DNA from: an uncultured Bacillota bacterium
GTDB lineage: Bacteria; Bacillota; Clostridia; Oscillospirales; Oscillospiraceae
Length of the DNA: 32,967 bases
Assembly: GCA_947645675.1 (NCBI GenBank)
Contig: CANSDP010000022.1
Span: 1-32,967, forward strand
Direction: 5' to 3'
In this document: positions 13,048-21,890 of the stretch, piece by piece
Position numbering within the stretch: position 1 is the stretch's first letter
Layout: the number at the start of each line of letters is the position of its first letter
The notes under the pieces: generated by a model
What the model was told of the DNA's origin: nothing
Database searches by the model: none
What the model saw: only the letters and a program-made list of their open reading frames with translations
Made by a program: the position numbers and the translations under genes

Positions 13048-14955
13048 ATGATCGACATATCAGTATCCGGCCTTGTGAAGGAGTTCGAGGTCGGCAAAAA
13101 AATATTGGACGGACTCACCTTTCAGGTGGACGCCGGGGAGCGGGTCGGGCTGCTGGGTCCCAACGGCTGCGGAAAGACCACCTTCCTGCGTATTCTGACA
13201 GGTGAGGTCCATCCCGACGAGGGGGACATCGTGGTGGCCCCCAACAAACGGATGGGGCTGATCTCTCAGATTCCCGTCTACCCGGCGGGCTACACCGTGG
13301 AGGATGTGCTGGACACCGCCTTTGCGCCCCTCCGGCAGATGGAGGAGGAGATGGGAGCTCTGTCTCAGCGGATGGCTGAGGGGGAAAGCGATCCTGCTTT
13401 ACTGTCCAGATACGACAAGCTGTCTGCCGCCTTTCAGGCCGGGGGCGGCTATGAGACTGACACCAATAAAAATAAGGTGTGCAGCGGCCTGTCCATTCCC
13501 CAGGAAATGCGGGAGCGGCCCTTCGACAAGCTGTCCGGCGGAGAGAAAACCCGGGTCAATCTGGCCCGGCTCATCCTGGAGGACACCGACATCCTCCTTC
13601 TGGACGAGCCCACCAACCACCTGGACCTGCGTGCCACCGAGTGGCTGGAGGAGTATCTGGAACGGTTCAAGGGCACCGTCCTGGCCGTCTCCCACGACCG
13701 CTACTTTCTGGACAAGGTAGTCCGGCGGGTGGTGGAGATTCAGGAGGGAAAAGCGGAGTTTTACTCCGGAAATTACAGCTTCTATGCCGTGGAAAAGGAG
13801 CGGCGGTATGAGGAAAAGCTGCGCCAGTATGAGAAGGAGCAGGCCAAAATCCAACAGCTGGAGAAGGCGGCGGAGCAGCTGCGTATCTGGGCCTACTCGG
13901 GCAACGACAAAATTTTTAAGCGGGCCCAGTCCATGGAGAAGCGCATTGAGCGCATCCGCCAGACGGACAAGCCCAAAAAGGACCGGAAGATGGCCGTCCG
14001 CTTCGGGGAACGGGAGTTCCGGGGGGACGAGGTGTTGTCCATCAAGGGCCTGGAAAAGTCCTTCAGGGAGCGGAAGCTGTTCGCGGACGTGAATCTGGAG
14101 GTGGAGGGGGGCGAGCGCATCGCCCTGCTGGGGGACAACGGCACCGGCAAGTCCACCCTCATCAGGATCATCATGGGCGAGGAGGAGCCGGATGGGGGAA
14201 AGATTAGAAAGGGACCTACTGTAAAGGTAGGATACCTGCCGCAGATCATCCACTTCGACCATCCGGAGCGCACCCTGGTGGACACCATGCTCTACGACCT
14301 GGACTGCACCGCTCAGATCGCCCGGAACCGGCTGGCCTCCTTCAAATTCCGGGGGGAGGACGTGTTCAAGCCGGTGTCCGCCCTGTCCGGCGGGGAGCAG
14401 TCCCGACTGCGGCTGTGCATGCTCATGGACAGCAAAATTAACCTTCTTATCCTGGATGAGCCTACCAACCACCTGGATATCCAGAGCCGGGAGTGGATCG
14501 AGGAGGCGGTGGAGGAGTATGAGGGCAATCTGCTTTTCGTCTCCCACGACCGCTACTTTATCGACCGCTTCGCCACCCGCGTCTGGATGCTGGAGGACGG
14601 CAAAATCACCGATTTCAAGGGCACCTATCAGGAATATCTGTCTGCCAAGGAGCGGGGAAAGCTGGCCGATCCCGGCGCGCCGTCGATGAAAAACGCGCCG
14701 CCGGAGAAAAAGGAAAAGCCCAAGCGCCCCGGCGGCACCAAAAACCTGGAAAAAGAGGTCAACGCCGCCGAGCGTGCGGTGGCCTCCGCCGAGGAGAAGA
14801 TGTACGACCTGGAGCTGGCCATTCAGGAGGCCGCGGCGGACTATTTGAAGCTCCAGGAGCTCTACCAGCAGCGGGAGGCCCTGGAGGACGAGCTGGCCCA
14901 CCTCTACGCGAGGTGGGAAAAATTGGCAGCTGATTTGGAGGAGGCGCGGGGATGA
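13048..14955 (+). CDS. ABC-F family ATPase with C-terminal coiled coil
   Basis: A soluble ABC-F protein of 635 aa; the family acts on the ribosome E-site to rescue or tune translation, and some members protect from antibiotics. Two ATP-binding cassettes are visible: Walker A GPNGCGKT (37-44) with signature LSGGEKTR (162-169) and LLLDEPTNHLD; Walker A GDNGTGKST (362-370) with signature LSGGEQSR (446-453) and LILDEPTNHLD. A linker rich in charged residues (about 250-310) corresponds to the P-site tRNA interaction motif. A Lys/Pro-rich stretch leads into a coiled coil (about 565-633), as in Uup/YdiF-like members. No transmembrane part is present. The stop overlaps the next start by four bases. 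Confidence 0.93.
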   Translation: MIDISVSGLVKEFEVGKKILDGLTFQVDAGERVGLLGPNGCGKTTFLRILTGEVHPDEGDIVVAPNKRMGLISQIPVYPAGYTVEDVLDTAFAPLRQMEEEMGALSQRMAEGESDPALLSRYDKLSAAFQAGGGYETDTNKNKVCSGLSIPQEMRERPFDKLSGGEKTRVNLARLILEDTDILLLDEPTNHLDLRATEWLEEYLERFKGTVLAVSHDRYFLDKVVRRVVEIQEGKAEFYSGNYSFYAVEKERRYEEKLRQYEKEQAKIQQLEKAAEQLRIWAYSGNDKIFKRAQSMEKRIERIRQTDKPKKDRKMAVRFGEREFRGDEVLSIKGLEKSFRERKLFADVNLEVEGGERIALLGDNGTGKSTLIRIIMGEEEPDGGKIRKGPTVKVGYLPQIIHFDHPERTLVDTMLYDLDCTAQIARNRLASFKFRGEDVFKPVSALSGGEQSRLRLCMLMDSKINLLILDEPTNHLDIQSREWIEEAVEEYEGNLLFVSHDRYFIDRFATRVWMLEDGKITDFKGTYQEYLSAKERGKLADPGAPSMKNAPPEKKEKPKRPGGTKNLEKEVNAAERAVASAEEKMYDLELAIQEAAADYLKLQELYQQREALEDELAHLYARWEKLAADLEEARG

Positions 14956-15590
14956 GCGACGGAAGGTCTAAAATCGATCTGGCAAGCTACAAGGGAAAAC
15001 GGCTGAACCCCATTGTGAAGGTGCTCCTGTCCCTGGTTCTCCTTGGGGCGCTGGTATTCGGGGCCCTGCTGGGCCAAGTACTCAGCGGCGCCCACGACGA
15101 CGTCAGCGGAAGTCCCCAGGTGATGATTATTCTGGGCTGTCAGCTCCACGACTGGGGCCCGTCCATTATGCTCCAGGACCGGCTGGACAAGGCGCTGGAG
15201 TATCTGGAGGATCACCCGGACATGACAGTGGTGGTGTCCGGCGGGCAGGGGGAGAACGAGCCCGCCACCGAGGCCCAGGGCATGGCCGACTACCTGGCGG
15301 ACCACGGCTTTGCCCGGGAAAACATCATTTTAGAGACCCAATCCCACAACACCTTTCAGAACATGACGTACAGCGCCAAGCACTTGAAGGAGGCGGGGGT
15401 GGACCTTGAGGAGGGCGTGCTCATCGTGTCCAACGGCTTCCACCTCACACGGGCCAGAATGCTGGCCGGACGGGCGGGGTTTGAAAATATCTCTACCCTG
15501 GCCGCGCCCTCCAGCCATGTGCCCTCGCGCCTGAAAATGTACATCCGGGAGCCTTTGGCCCTGGTAAAATCCTTTTTATTAGACAGGTGA
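14952..15590 (+). CDS. YdcF/SanA-family (DUF218) membrane-anchored protein
   Basis: A 212-aa protein with one N-terminal membrane segment (about residues 20-45) and a DUF218 domain: VMIILGCQLHDWGPSIMLQD, VVVSGGQGENEP, the EAQGMADYL helix, ENIILETQSHNTFQNM and VLIVSNGFHLTRARML. Related SanA/YdcF proteins affect envelope integrity; the E. coli member binds S-adenosylmethionine, and no reaction is firmly known. It starts inside the stop codon of the ABC-F gene (ATGA overlap) and ends four bases before prfA, so it belongs to one transcription unit with them. Confidence 0.88.
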   Translation: MSDGRSKIDLASYKGKRLNPIVKVLLSLVLLGALVFGALLGQVLSGAHDDVSGSPQVMIILGCQLHDWGPSIMLQDRLDKALEYLEDHPDMTVVVSGGQGENEPATEAQGMADYLADHGFARENIILETQSHNTFQNMTYSAKHLKEAGVDLEEGVLIVSNGFHLTRARMLAGRAGFENISTLAAPSSHVPSRLKMYIREPLALVKSFLLDR

Positions 15591-15594
15591 TCCC

Positions 15595-16653
15595 ATGCTT
15601 GAGAAACTCAACGCCATTGAGGCAAAATATTCACAGATCGAGGCCCGGCTGGGGGCGTCGGAGACGTATAACGACCCGGAGCTGGTGGCCAAGCTGAACA
15701 AGGAGCAGTCGGAGCTCCAGCCGCTGGTGGACGTCTTTCGGACCTACCGGCGGACGCTGGAGGCCAAGGCCCAGGCGGAGGAGATGATGTCCGACCCGGA
15801 GCTGAAGGAGCTGGCCCAGGAGGAGCTCCACGCGGCCCTGGAGGAACTGCCCCGGCTGGAGCGGGAGCTGCAAATTCTTCTGCTGCCCCGGGACCCAAAC
15901 GATAGCAAAAACGTCATCGTGGAGATCCGGGCCGGCGTGGGCGGGGAGGAGGCGGCGCTGTTCGCCCACTCCCTGTTCCGAATGTATTCCATGTACGCCG
16001 AGTCCAGGGGCTGGCGGGCGGAGGTAGACTCCTCCAGCGAAACGGAGCTGGGCGGTGTAAAGGAGATAGTCTTTACAGTAGAGGGGGACGGGGCCTGGTC
16101 CCGGTTCAAGTTCGAGAGCGGCGTCCACCGGGTCCAGCGGGTGCCGGAGACCGAGTCCGGCGGGCGGGTCCACACCTCCACCGTGACGGTGGCCGTCCTG
16201 CCCGAAATGGAGACGGCGGACGTCCGCCTTGACCCGGCGGACATCGAGATGCAGGTTTTCCGCTCCTCCGGGGCTGGGGGCCAGCACGTCAACAAAACCT
16301 CCTCCGCCGTCCGGCTCATCCACAAGCCCACCGGCACGGTGGTGGAGTGCCAGCAGGAGCGCAGCCAGTTCCAGAACCGGGATAAGGCCATGCGGCTCCT
16401 GGCCTCCCGGCTGTATGAGACGGAGCAGGAGAAAATTTTGGGCGAATACACCGCCCAGCGGCGCAGTCAGGTGGGCTCCGGTATGCGCAATGAGCGCATC
16501 CGAACCTACAACTTTCCCCAGGGCCGGGTCACCGATCACCGGATCGGCCTGACGCTGTATAAAATAGACCAGGTGATGGACGGCGCCCTGGATGAGATCA
16601 TTGACGCCCTGGCCGCCGATCATCAGGCGGAGCTGCTGAAGGAGCAAAACTAA
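15595..16653 (+). CDS. prfA: Peptide chain release factor 1
   Basis: It recognises UAA and UAG stop codons and triggers peptide release. The 352-aa product has the conserved PET tripeptide in HRVQRVPETESGGRVHTST (184-186) at the codon-recognition site and the catalytic GGQ at 228-230 in SSGAGGQHVNKTSSAVRL. Other family marks are VVECQQERSQFQNRDKA and YNFPQGRVTDHRIGLT. In many Clostridia the GGQ methylase prmC is adjacent; here it is not, and flanking genes are a YdcF-like protein and a small hypothetical. Confidence 0.97.
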   Translation: MLEKLNAIEAKYSQIEARLGASETYNDPELVAKLNKEQSELQPLVDVFRTYRRTLEAKAQAEEMMSDPELKELAQEELHAALEELPRLERELQILLLPRDPNDSKNVIVEIRAGVGGEEAALFAHSLFRMYSMYAESRGWRAEVDSSSETELGGVKEIVFTVEGDGAWSRFKFESGVHRVQRVPETESGGRVHTSTVTVAVLPEMETADVRLDPADIEMQVFRSSGAGGQHVNKTSSAVRLIHKPTGTVVECQQERSQFQNRDKAMRLLASRLYETEQEKILGEYTAQRRSQVGSGMRNERIRTYNFPQGRVTDHRIGLTLYKIDQVMDGALDEIIDALAADHQAELLKEQN

Positions 16654-16672
16654 TTGATAAGGAGAAACGACC

Positions 16673-16930
16673 ATGGAAATGTATATCCACTATCATTCCC
16701 TCCCCGAGGGAAAGACCCTGACCGACGTGGTGGGGGAGCTGAACGAGGTGCTGGAGGACTTGGGCTCCGTCTGCGGCGGCGAGGCCGGGCGGATCGACCT
16801 GGACCTGGAGGACGAGCGGGCCAACCCCAAGCACGCCCAGGTAGCGGTGAAGGCCTACCTCCAGCGGGCGGAATTTCCCCGGGATACCACCGTGGAAATC
16901 GGCTGTATGGAGATCGGGGTGTATGAATAA
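16673..16930 (+). CDS. Hypothetical protein, 85 aa
   Basis: An acidic, soluble protein with no membrane segment. It begins MEMYIHYHSLPEGKTLTDVV and has a helical middle with an acidic DLDLEDE patch; the end EIGCMEIGVYE resembles a beta strand. AAGGAG precedes the ATG by eight bases, and the gene lies 19 bases after prfA, so translation is credible. Function and family not recognised. A strong hairpin follows. Confidence 0.75.
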   Translation: MEMYIHYHSLPEGKTLTDVVGELNEVLEDLGSVCGGEAGRIDLDLEDERANPKHAQVAVKAYLQRAEFPRDTTVEIGCMEIGVYE

Positions 16931-16935
16931 TTCGC

Positions 16936-16964
16936 GCGGGGGGTGACCACTGGTCACGCCCCGC
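16936..16964. other. Strong hairpin between the 85-aa gene and the HAD gene
   Basis: GCGGGG (16936-16941) and GTGACC (16943-16948) pair with GGTCAC (16952-16957) and CCCCGC (16959-16964), with one G/G mismatch and a three-base loop. No T-run on either strand. It sits directly before the ribosome binding site of the HAD gene. Confidence 0.65.
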
Positions 16965-16980
16965 AAAGGGAGCTCTATGT

Positions 16981-17634
16981 ATGTATAAAAACGTCATTTT
17001 TGACCTGGACGGCACCCTCCTGAACACGTTGGAGGACCTGGCCGCCGCCGTTAACTGGGTGTGCGCCCAACACGGCTGGCCCGCCCACGGGGTGGAGGAG
17101 TATAAATATTTTGTGGGCAACGGCGCGCCCAAGCTTCTGGAGCGGGTGGTCCCGCCGGAGATTGAGATCACCGAGGAGCTGCGGCGGGTGACGCTGGAGG
17201 AGTTTACAGAGCGATACAACGCCCACAAGGAGGACAAGACGACGGCCTACCCCGGGATGCCCGAGGCGGTCCGTCAGCTGCGGGAGGCGGGGCTGACCCT
17301 GGCTGTCCTGTCCAACAAGCCCCACGACGCGGCCTTTCCGGTGGTGGAGCGGTACTACCCCGGGATATTCCACGCCGTCCAGGGGGCGCTGCCCGGCGTG
17401 CCCGTCAAGCCCGACCCAACCCTGCTGCGCCGGCTGATGGGGGAGCTGGGGGCGGCGGAGAAGGACACCCTTTTCGTGGGGGACAGCAGTGTGGACATCC
17501 GCACCGCAAAAAATGGGGGCCTCACCAGCTGCGGCGTGCTGTGGGGCTTCCGGACCCGGCGGGAGCTGGAGGAGGAGGGGGCGGACTTCATCGCGGAGAC
17601 CGCCCGGGAACTGGTGGAGTTGATACTGGCATGA
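16981..17634 (+). CDS. HAD-superfamily phosphatase, phosphoglycolate phosphatase-like
   Basis: A 217-aa HAD hydrolase. Motif I FDLDGTLLNT (7-16) has both catalytic aspartates (D8, D10); motif II is LSNKPHD; the lysine of motif III is in GVPVKPDPTLL; motif IV is FVGDSSVDI. An alpha-helical cap lies between motifs I and II, as in Gph/PgmB-type enzymes. The substrate is a small phosphate ester, most likely 2-phosphoglycolate, but this subfamily is broad. AAAGGGAG precedes the ATG. The stop overlaps the start of the Sua5-type gene, so translation is probably coupled. Confidence 0.88.
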   Translation: MYKNVIFDLDGTLLNTLEDLAAAVNWVCAQHGWPAHGVEEYKYFVGNGAPKLLERVVPPEIEITEELRRVTLEEFTERYNAHKEDKTTAYPGMPEAVRQLREAGLTLAVLSNKPHDAAFPVVERYYPGIFHAVQGALPGVPVKPDPTLLRRLMGELGAAEKDTLFVGDSSVDIRTAKNGGLTSCGVLWGFRTRRELEEEGADFIAETARELVELILA

Positions 17635-18650
17635 ACACGCAGCTTCTTGGACCAAACGAAATTGAAAAAGCGGCTGCTATTCTCCGGTCAGGCGGCCTGG
17701 TGGGAATCCCCACCGAGACGGTGTACGGCCTGGGGGCCAACGGGCTGAACCCCCTGGCGGTTCAGAACATCTTCCAGGCCAAGGGCCGGCCCCAGGACAA
17801 CCCGCTGATTCTGCATATCCCGGACGCCCTCTGGCTGGAGGACTACTGTCAGGAGATCCCCCCGTTGGCCTGGCGGCTGGCGGAGCGGTTCTGGCCTGGA
17901 CCGCTGACCATGATCCTGCGGCGGAAGCCGGTGGTGCCCGACGCGGTGACCGCCGGACTGGATACGGTGGGGATGCGGTGTCCCGCCCACGCCATGTGCC
18001 GGGCCATCATCCGGGCGGCGGGGACCCCCATTGCCGCGCCCTCGGGGAACACCTCGGGAAAGCCCAGCCCCACCACCGCGCAGCACATGCTGGACGACAT
18101 GGAGGGAAAAATCGACGCTGTTTTGGATGGCGGAAGCTGCCAGGTGGGGGTGGAATCCACCATTGTGGACCTGACCTGCCAGCCGCCCCGGCTCCTGCGT
18201 CCCGGCGGCGTCCCCCTGGAGGAGCTGCGGGACGTGCTGAAGGAGATCGAGCTGGACCCGGCTGTCACCCGTCCCATGAAGGAGGGGGAGACGCCTCGGG
18301 CTCCCGGCATGAAATACCGCCACTACGCCCCCAAAGCGCCGGTCACCGTGGTCAAGGGGGAGCCGGCCCGCAGCGCGCAGTATATCCTGGACCACATCTC
18401 CGACAGCTACTGGGAGGGCGTAATCTGCTTCAACGAGTTTTCCCACTGGTTTGAAAATCATCCGGTGGAGGCGCTGGGGGGAGCGCTGGACAGCTTTGAG
18501 CACGCCCGCCGGCTCTTCCGCGCCCTGCGGGCCATGGACGGCAGCGGAGTGAAGCACATTTGGGCCCAGTGCCCCGGCACCGGCGGCATGGGTCTGGCCG
18601 TGGTCAACCGTCTGGACAAGGCGGCGGGCTTCCACATTGTGGAGGTGTAG
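17631..18650 (+). CDS. L-threonylcarbamoyladenylate synthase, Sua5 type
   Basis: It makes threonylcarbamoyl-AMP from threonine, bicarbonate and ATP, the first step of t6A formation at tRNA position 37. The 339-aa product has an N-terminal YrdC domain (LVGIPTETVYGLGANG, KGRPQDNPLILHI, SGNTSGKPSPTTA, ESTIVDL) and a C-terminal Sua5 domain joined by a linker containing APGMKYRHYAPKAPV, the usual two-domain form in Bacillota (YwlC). The ATG at 17631 overlaps the stop of the upstream gene; it begins at the family's usual N-terminus, so longer starts were rejected. Confidence 0.95.
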   Translation: MNTQLLGPNEIEKAAAILRSGGLVGIPTETVYGLGANGLNPLAVQNIFQAKGRPQDNPLILHIPDALWLEDYCQEIPPLAWRLAERFWPGPLTMILRRKPVVPDAVTAGLDTVGMRCPAHAMCRAIIRAAGTPIAAPSGNTSGKPSPTTAQHMLDDMEGKIDAVLDGGSCQVGVESTIVDLTCQPPRLLRPGGVPLEELRDVLKEIELDPAVTRPMKEGETPRAPGMKYRHYAPKAPVTVVKGEPARSAQYILDHISDSYWEGVICFNEFSHWFENHPVEALGGALDSFEHARRLFRALRAMDGSGVKHIWAQCPGTGGMGLAVVNRLDKAAGFHIVEV

Positions 18651-18653
18651 GTT

Positions 18654-19244
18654 ATGACTGTGTTAGGCATCACCGGCCCCACCGGAGCGGGAAAGACCAC
18701 CCTGCTCCGGGAGGTGGAAAGCCTGGGGGGCGGAGTCATCGACTGCGACGAGGTGTACCATCAGCTCCTGGAAGGGGATTCCGCCTTACAGGAGACTCTG
18801 GAGAAGGAGTTCGGCCCTCTCCGAGAGGGGGCGGGCCCCATCGACCGGAAGCGCCTGGGGGCCATCGTCTTTGGGGACGCCGGGAAGCTGGAGGTCCTCA
18901 ACGCCATCGCCTGGAGGGCGGTGGTGGAGCACACCCAGGAGCTGATCCAGGCCCAACGGGCCCAAGGGCAGACCCTGGCCGCGGTGGACGCCGTCGCCCT
19001 GCTGGAGTGCCCGCTGAGAGAGTTATGTCACCTGACGGTGGCCGTCCTGGCCCCGCCCGAGATACGGGTGAAGCGCGTCATGGCCCGGGAGGGCATATCT
19101 CAGGACTATGCCTGGGCTCGGGTCAGGGCGCAGCGGCCGGACGAGTATTTTTCCCAAAATTGTGACTATACTTTGGTCAATGACTGTCCCAGCGCGGAGG
19201 AGTTTTCCCGAAAGGCCAGGGAATTTCTGCAAGAGATTCTGTAG
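18654..19244 (+). CDS. coaE: Dephospho-CoA kinase
   Basis: It phosphorylates dephospho-CoA in the last step of coenzyme A synthesis. The 196-aa product has the P-loop GPTGAGKT (8-15), the IDCDEVYHQL motif that contacts substrate, and a helical lid region (AREGISQDYAWARVRAQ) followed by DYTLVNDC. It lies three bases after the Sua5-type gene. Its TAG stop is the first part of a GTAGG-type inverted repeat. Confidence 0.93.
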   Translation: MTVLGITGPTGAGKTTLLREVESLGGGVIDCDEVYHQLLEGDSALQETLEKEFGPLREGAGPIDRKRLGAIVFGDAGKLEVLNAIAWRAVVEHTQELIQAQRAQGQTLAAVDAVALLECPLRELCHLTVAVLAPPEIRVKRVMAREGISQDYAWARVRAQRPDEYFSQNCDYTLVNDCPSAEEFSRKAREFLQEIL

Positions 19245-19310
19245 GTGCGGCCTGTGGCCGACCGCGAGGGTCACATCGAATCAAGACGGGCGGCCACAGG
19301 CCACCCCTAC
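19241..19310. repeat. GTAGG inverted-repeat element overlapping the coaE stop
   Basis: The ends GTAGGTGCGGCCTGTGGCCG (19241-19260) and CGGCCACAGGCCACCCCTAC (19291-19310) are nearly perfect inverted copies around a 30-base centre. The coaE stop codon TAG is inside the left end. It resembles the elements at 26575 and 32457. Confidence 0.75.
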
Positions 19311-19328
19311 AAAAAAGGAGGAATTTTT

Positions 19329-20744
19329 ATGAGCGATGAACTGAAGGAACAGAGCAGGGGAGAACAGCTGCGTAAGGCGCTGCTCTACGACAAGAAAAAC
19401 GGCTACGACCGGCTGGTCTCCGGCGAGCTGGAGGCTATGGAGGCCTACTGTACCGGCTACAAGCAGTTCCTGGACGCGGGCAAGACCGAGCGGGAGTGCG
19501 TGGACCGGACCATTGCCCTGGCGGAGAACGCCGGATTCCGGCCCTACGTCCGGGGGACCGCCCTGAAAGCCGGGGACAAGGTATACCGGGTCAACCGGGG
19601 TAAAGCGATTACACTTGCCATTATTGGCAGAAAGCCCCTGTCGGAGGGGGCCAACATCGGCGCGGCCCACATCGACTCCCCCCGGCTGGATTTGAAGCAG
19701 AACCCCCTCTATGAGGCGGAGGAGCTGGCCTTTTTGAAAACCCACTACTACGGCGGTCTGCGGAAGTATCAGTGGGTGACCATCCCCCTCGAGCTCCACG
19801 GAGTTGTGGCCCTCAAGAGCGGCCAGACCGTCCGGGTGTCCATCGGAAACGGGGAGGGCGACCCCCTGTTCACCATCGACGATCTGCTGCCCCACCTGGG
19901 GGTGGAGCAGTCCAAGAAGCCGCTGGGGGAGGCCATCCCGGCTGAGAGCCTGAACATCCTGGTGGGCAGCCGTCCCCTGGCGGACGACGAGGGCAAGGAC
20001 CGGGTGAAGCTGGCCGTCCTGGAGCTTCTGAATCGGAAGTACGGCATTACCGAGGAGGATTTCATCTCCGCCGAGCTGTCCGCCGTCCCCGCGTTCAACG
20101 CCAGCGACATCGGCTTTGACCGCTCCCTCATCGGGGCCTACGGCCACGACGACCGGGTGTGCGCCTACGCCTGTCTGGCCGCTATCCTCCAACTGTCCGC
20201 CCCCGAGTACACCGCCGTGTGTATGCTGGCCGACAAGGAGGAGATCGGCTCCGAGGGGGTCACCGGCATGAAGTCCGCCGCCTTTGATACCTTTATGACC
20301 GACCTGTGCGAGGCCCAGAACGTCCCCCTGCGGGCCTGCTATGAGAAGTCCTTCTGCCTGTCCGCCGATGTGACCGCCGCCTATGATCCAAACTTTGCCG
20401 ATGTGTATGAGAAGCGCAACAGCGCCTTTGTCAACTACGGCATGGGCCTGTGCAAGTACACCGGGGCCCGGGGCAAGTCCGGGGCCTCCGACGCCTCCGC
20501 CGAGGTGGTGGCCCGGGTGCGCCGGGTGCTGGACAGCGCTAACGTGGTCTGGCAGATGGCCGAGCTGGGCAAGGTGGATGCCGGAGGCGGCGGCACCGTG
20601 GCCGCCTATATGGCTGAGCGGGACATCGACACCCTGGACGCCGGCGTCCCTGTCCTGTCCATGCACGCCCCCTTCGAGACGGTGGGCAAGCTGGACTGCT
20701 ATATGACCTTCAAGGGAATGAAGGCGGTATTTGAGGCGCTGTAA
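19329..20744 (+). CDS. M18-family metalloaminopeptidase
   Basis: A cytoplasmic di-metal peptidase of the M18 family, 471 aa. Metal and active-site motifs are GAAHIDSPRLDL (H114, D116), DKEEIGSEGVTG with the catalytic and metal-bridging glutamates, and SMHAPFETVGKLD near the C-terminus. It releases N-terminal residues, with acidic ones preferred in the aspartyl aminopeptidase group; the specificity here is inferred. AAAAAAGGAGG precedes the ATG at 19329; upstream in-frame codons lie in the repeat and were rejected. A strong terminator ends the long rightward run of genes. Confidence 0.92.
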   Translation: MSDELKEQSRGEQLRKALLYDKKNGYDRLVSGELEAMEAYCTGYKQFLDAGKTERECVDRTIALAENAGFRPYVRGTALKAGDKVYRVNRGKAITLAIIGRKPLSEGANIGAAHIDSPRLDLKQNPLYEAEELAFLKTHYYGGLRKYQWVTIPLELHGVVALKSGQTVRVSIGNGEGDPLFTIDDLLPHLGVEQSKKPLGEAIPAESLNILVGSRPLADDEGKDRVKLAVLELLNRKYGITEEDFISAELSAVPAFNASDIGFDRSLIGAYGHDDRVCAYACLAAILQLSAPEYTAVCMLADKEEIGSEGVTGMKSAAFDTFMTDLCEAQNVPLRACYEKSFCLSADVTAAYDPNFADVYEKRNSAFVNYGMGLCKYTGARGKSGASDASAEVVARVRRVLDSANVVWQMAELGKVDAGGGGTVAAYMAERDIDTLDAGVPVLSMHAPFETVGKLDCYMTFKGMKAVFEAL

Positions 20745-20748
20745 AGAG

Positions 20749-20777
20749 AAAAGGCCTGCCAGCTGGCAGGCCTTTTT
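20749..20777. terminator. Bidirectional terminator
   Basis: AAGGCCTGCC/GGCAGGCCTT forms a perfect stem with a four-base loop, with A-rich sequence before and a T-run after. It serves the rightward aminopeptidase gene and the convergent lipoprotein gene. Confidence 0.9.
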
Positions 20778-20785
20778 CCCTTTCA

Positions 20786-21238
20786 TTAAGCGTTTGAAAT
20801 TGGTCTTGAGATGTAAAGCATAAGTCCTTCCGCCCCGCTGGAATAGGCCAGACTGAGGCCGGTTTCTTCCTTTAAATAGACATTTGCGATAGAGACAGAG
20901 CCGGGGGATGGCTCCTCCTCAAGCTCGGAAATGGGGGAGAAGCCGACATCCTCTATCGCCTGCAGGTATGTTTTGCAGTCCTCCAGGGGAATGTCAGACA
21001 GCTCCAGGCTGAAAAAACCATAATTTGAGGAGGTACCTTGGGAATAGCGGACAAGGGTCCCTGTTACCGGCTGAGGAATACTCCGCGTGAATTCGTTATT
21101 GGGCCACTGGTCGGATTCGGTCCAGATCAGCTCGGCGTCTAATTCGAAAACCGGCTTTTCAGCGGGGCTGCAGGCGGTCAAAGAAAACAAGGCAAAACAG
21201 AGCAGAACCGCAAAAATATGTTTGGAATGAAAAGTCAT
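20786..21238 (-). CDS. Small lipoprotein of unknown function
   Basis: A 150-aa exported lipoprotein: a hydrophobic signal (about residues 8-20) ends in the lipobox LTAC with the lipidated cysteine at about residue 23. The mature part is acidic, with no recognised domain. AAAGGAG precedes the ATG. It follows the HTH-membrane gene by 19 bases in the same direction, so both probably form one operon; the regulator may sense something at the membrane and the lipoprotein may be its target or partner. That link is inference. Confidence 0.75.
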   Translation of the reverse strand: MTFHSKHIFAVLLCFALFSLTACSPAEKPVFELDAELIWTESDQWPNNEFTRSIPQPVTGTLVRYSQGTSSNYGFFSLELSDIPLEDCKTYLQAIEDVGFSPISELEEEPSPGSVSIANVYLKEETGLSLAYSSGAEGLMLYISRPISNA

Positions 21239-21257
21239 AGGATAACTCCTTTCGATA

Positions 21258-21836
21258 TCACTTCAATTTCTTCTCCAGCCGCCAGACCTTGACAGCCAGG
21301 ACGACGCAAACGGTGAGCAGGAGTAGGGGGACGCCCAGGGAGAAAAAGGTTTCCAGAGGGTTGAGCGTGCGGGTGGCAGTTATGATGGCGGTGGGGCCGT
21401 CAGCTCCGCCGATGATCCCGTAGTCCGTCGGAAAAAGAGCCTCGTAGAGCTCCACCCATACCTGGCCGAAAAAGGTGGTAAACAGCCACAGCAGACTCAG
21501 AGCTCCGCCGCCAGTGAGGAACCACCGGAACAGCCGAAGATACCGCCGGGCGGTGGTTTTCTCTGACTGACCCATGGCCTGGGACACCGCCGCATCCGCC
21601 TCGGCCACGGTGAGGGTGTCTGCCTCCTGCCGTCTCCCCTGCATCAGTTCCACCAGGGACACCCCCAGTTCCCGGGCCAGCGGCTCCAGCAGCTTCAGGT
21701 CGGGGAAGCCCTTGCCTGTTTCCCACTTGCTTACCGCCTTGTCGGTGACGTTCAGCCGGTCGGCCAGCTCCTTCTGGGTCAGGCCCCGCTCCTTCCGCAG
21801 CTGAGTAATAAAGGCCGCAAATCGTTCGGTGTCCAT
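21258..21836 (-). CDS. HTH regulator with C-terminal membrane domain and GGADGPT motif
   Basis: A 192-aa protein. Residues 5-65 are a Cro/C1-type helix-turn-helix (RKERGLTQKELADRLNVTDK, KWETGKGFPD), typical of membrane-bound XRE regulators. A charged linker leads to two membrane segments (about 105-124 and 165-184). Between them is GIIGGADGPTAIITA (140-154), a short motif also known from sodium-pumping decarboxylase beta subunits and seen in many small Bacillota membrane proteins. The ATG at 21836 with AAAGGGG before it is preferred to the longer frame. The promoter upstream contains a CTAC/GTAG palindrome. Confidence 0.85.
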   Translation of the reverse strand: MDTERFAAFITQLRKERGLTQKELADRLNVTDKAVSKWETGKGFPDLKLLEPLARELGVSLVELMQGRRQEADTLTVAEADAAVSQAMGQSEKTTARRYLRLFRWFLTGGGALSLLWLFTTFFGQVWVELYEALFPTDYGIIGGADGPTAIITATRTLNPLETFFSLGVPLLLLTVCVVLAVKVWRLEKKLK

Positions 21837-21861
21837 GCAGTTCGCCCCTTTCTTTGCCACA

Positions 21862-21890
21862 AGTCTAGCGCAAAGGCGAAAAAAATGCAA
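21862..21890 (-). promoter_or_regulatory. Probable promoter of the HTH-membrane/lipoprotein operon
   Basis: Reading leftward: TTGCAT (21890-21885), 17-base spacer, TAGACT (21867-21862). A short palindrome, CTAC (21892-21895) and GTAG (21901-21904), lies just upstream of the -35 element and could be an operator. Confidence 0.5.

Noticed and set aside
11494..14955. Toxin-immunity locus with antibiotic-resistance ABC-F
   Set aside because: No toxin gene is present, and the ABC-F protein has the housekeeping-type coiled-coil end; the resistance idea lacks support.
19281..20786. 501-codon open frame on the minus strand
   Set aside because: Antisense to the M18 aminopeptidase and crosses the terminator; no family features.
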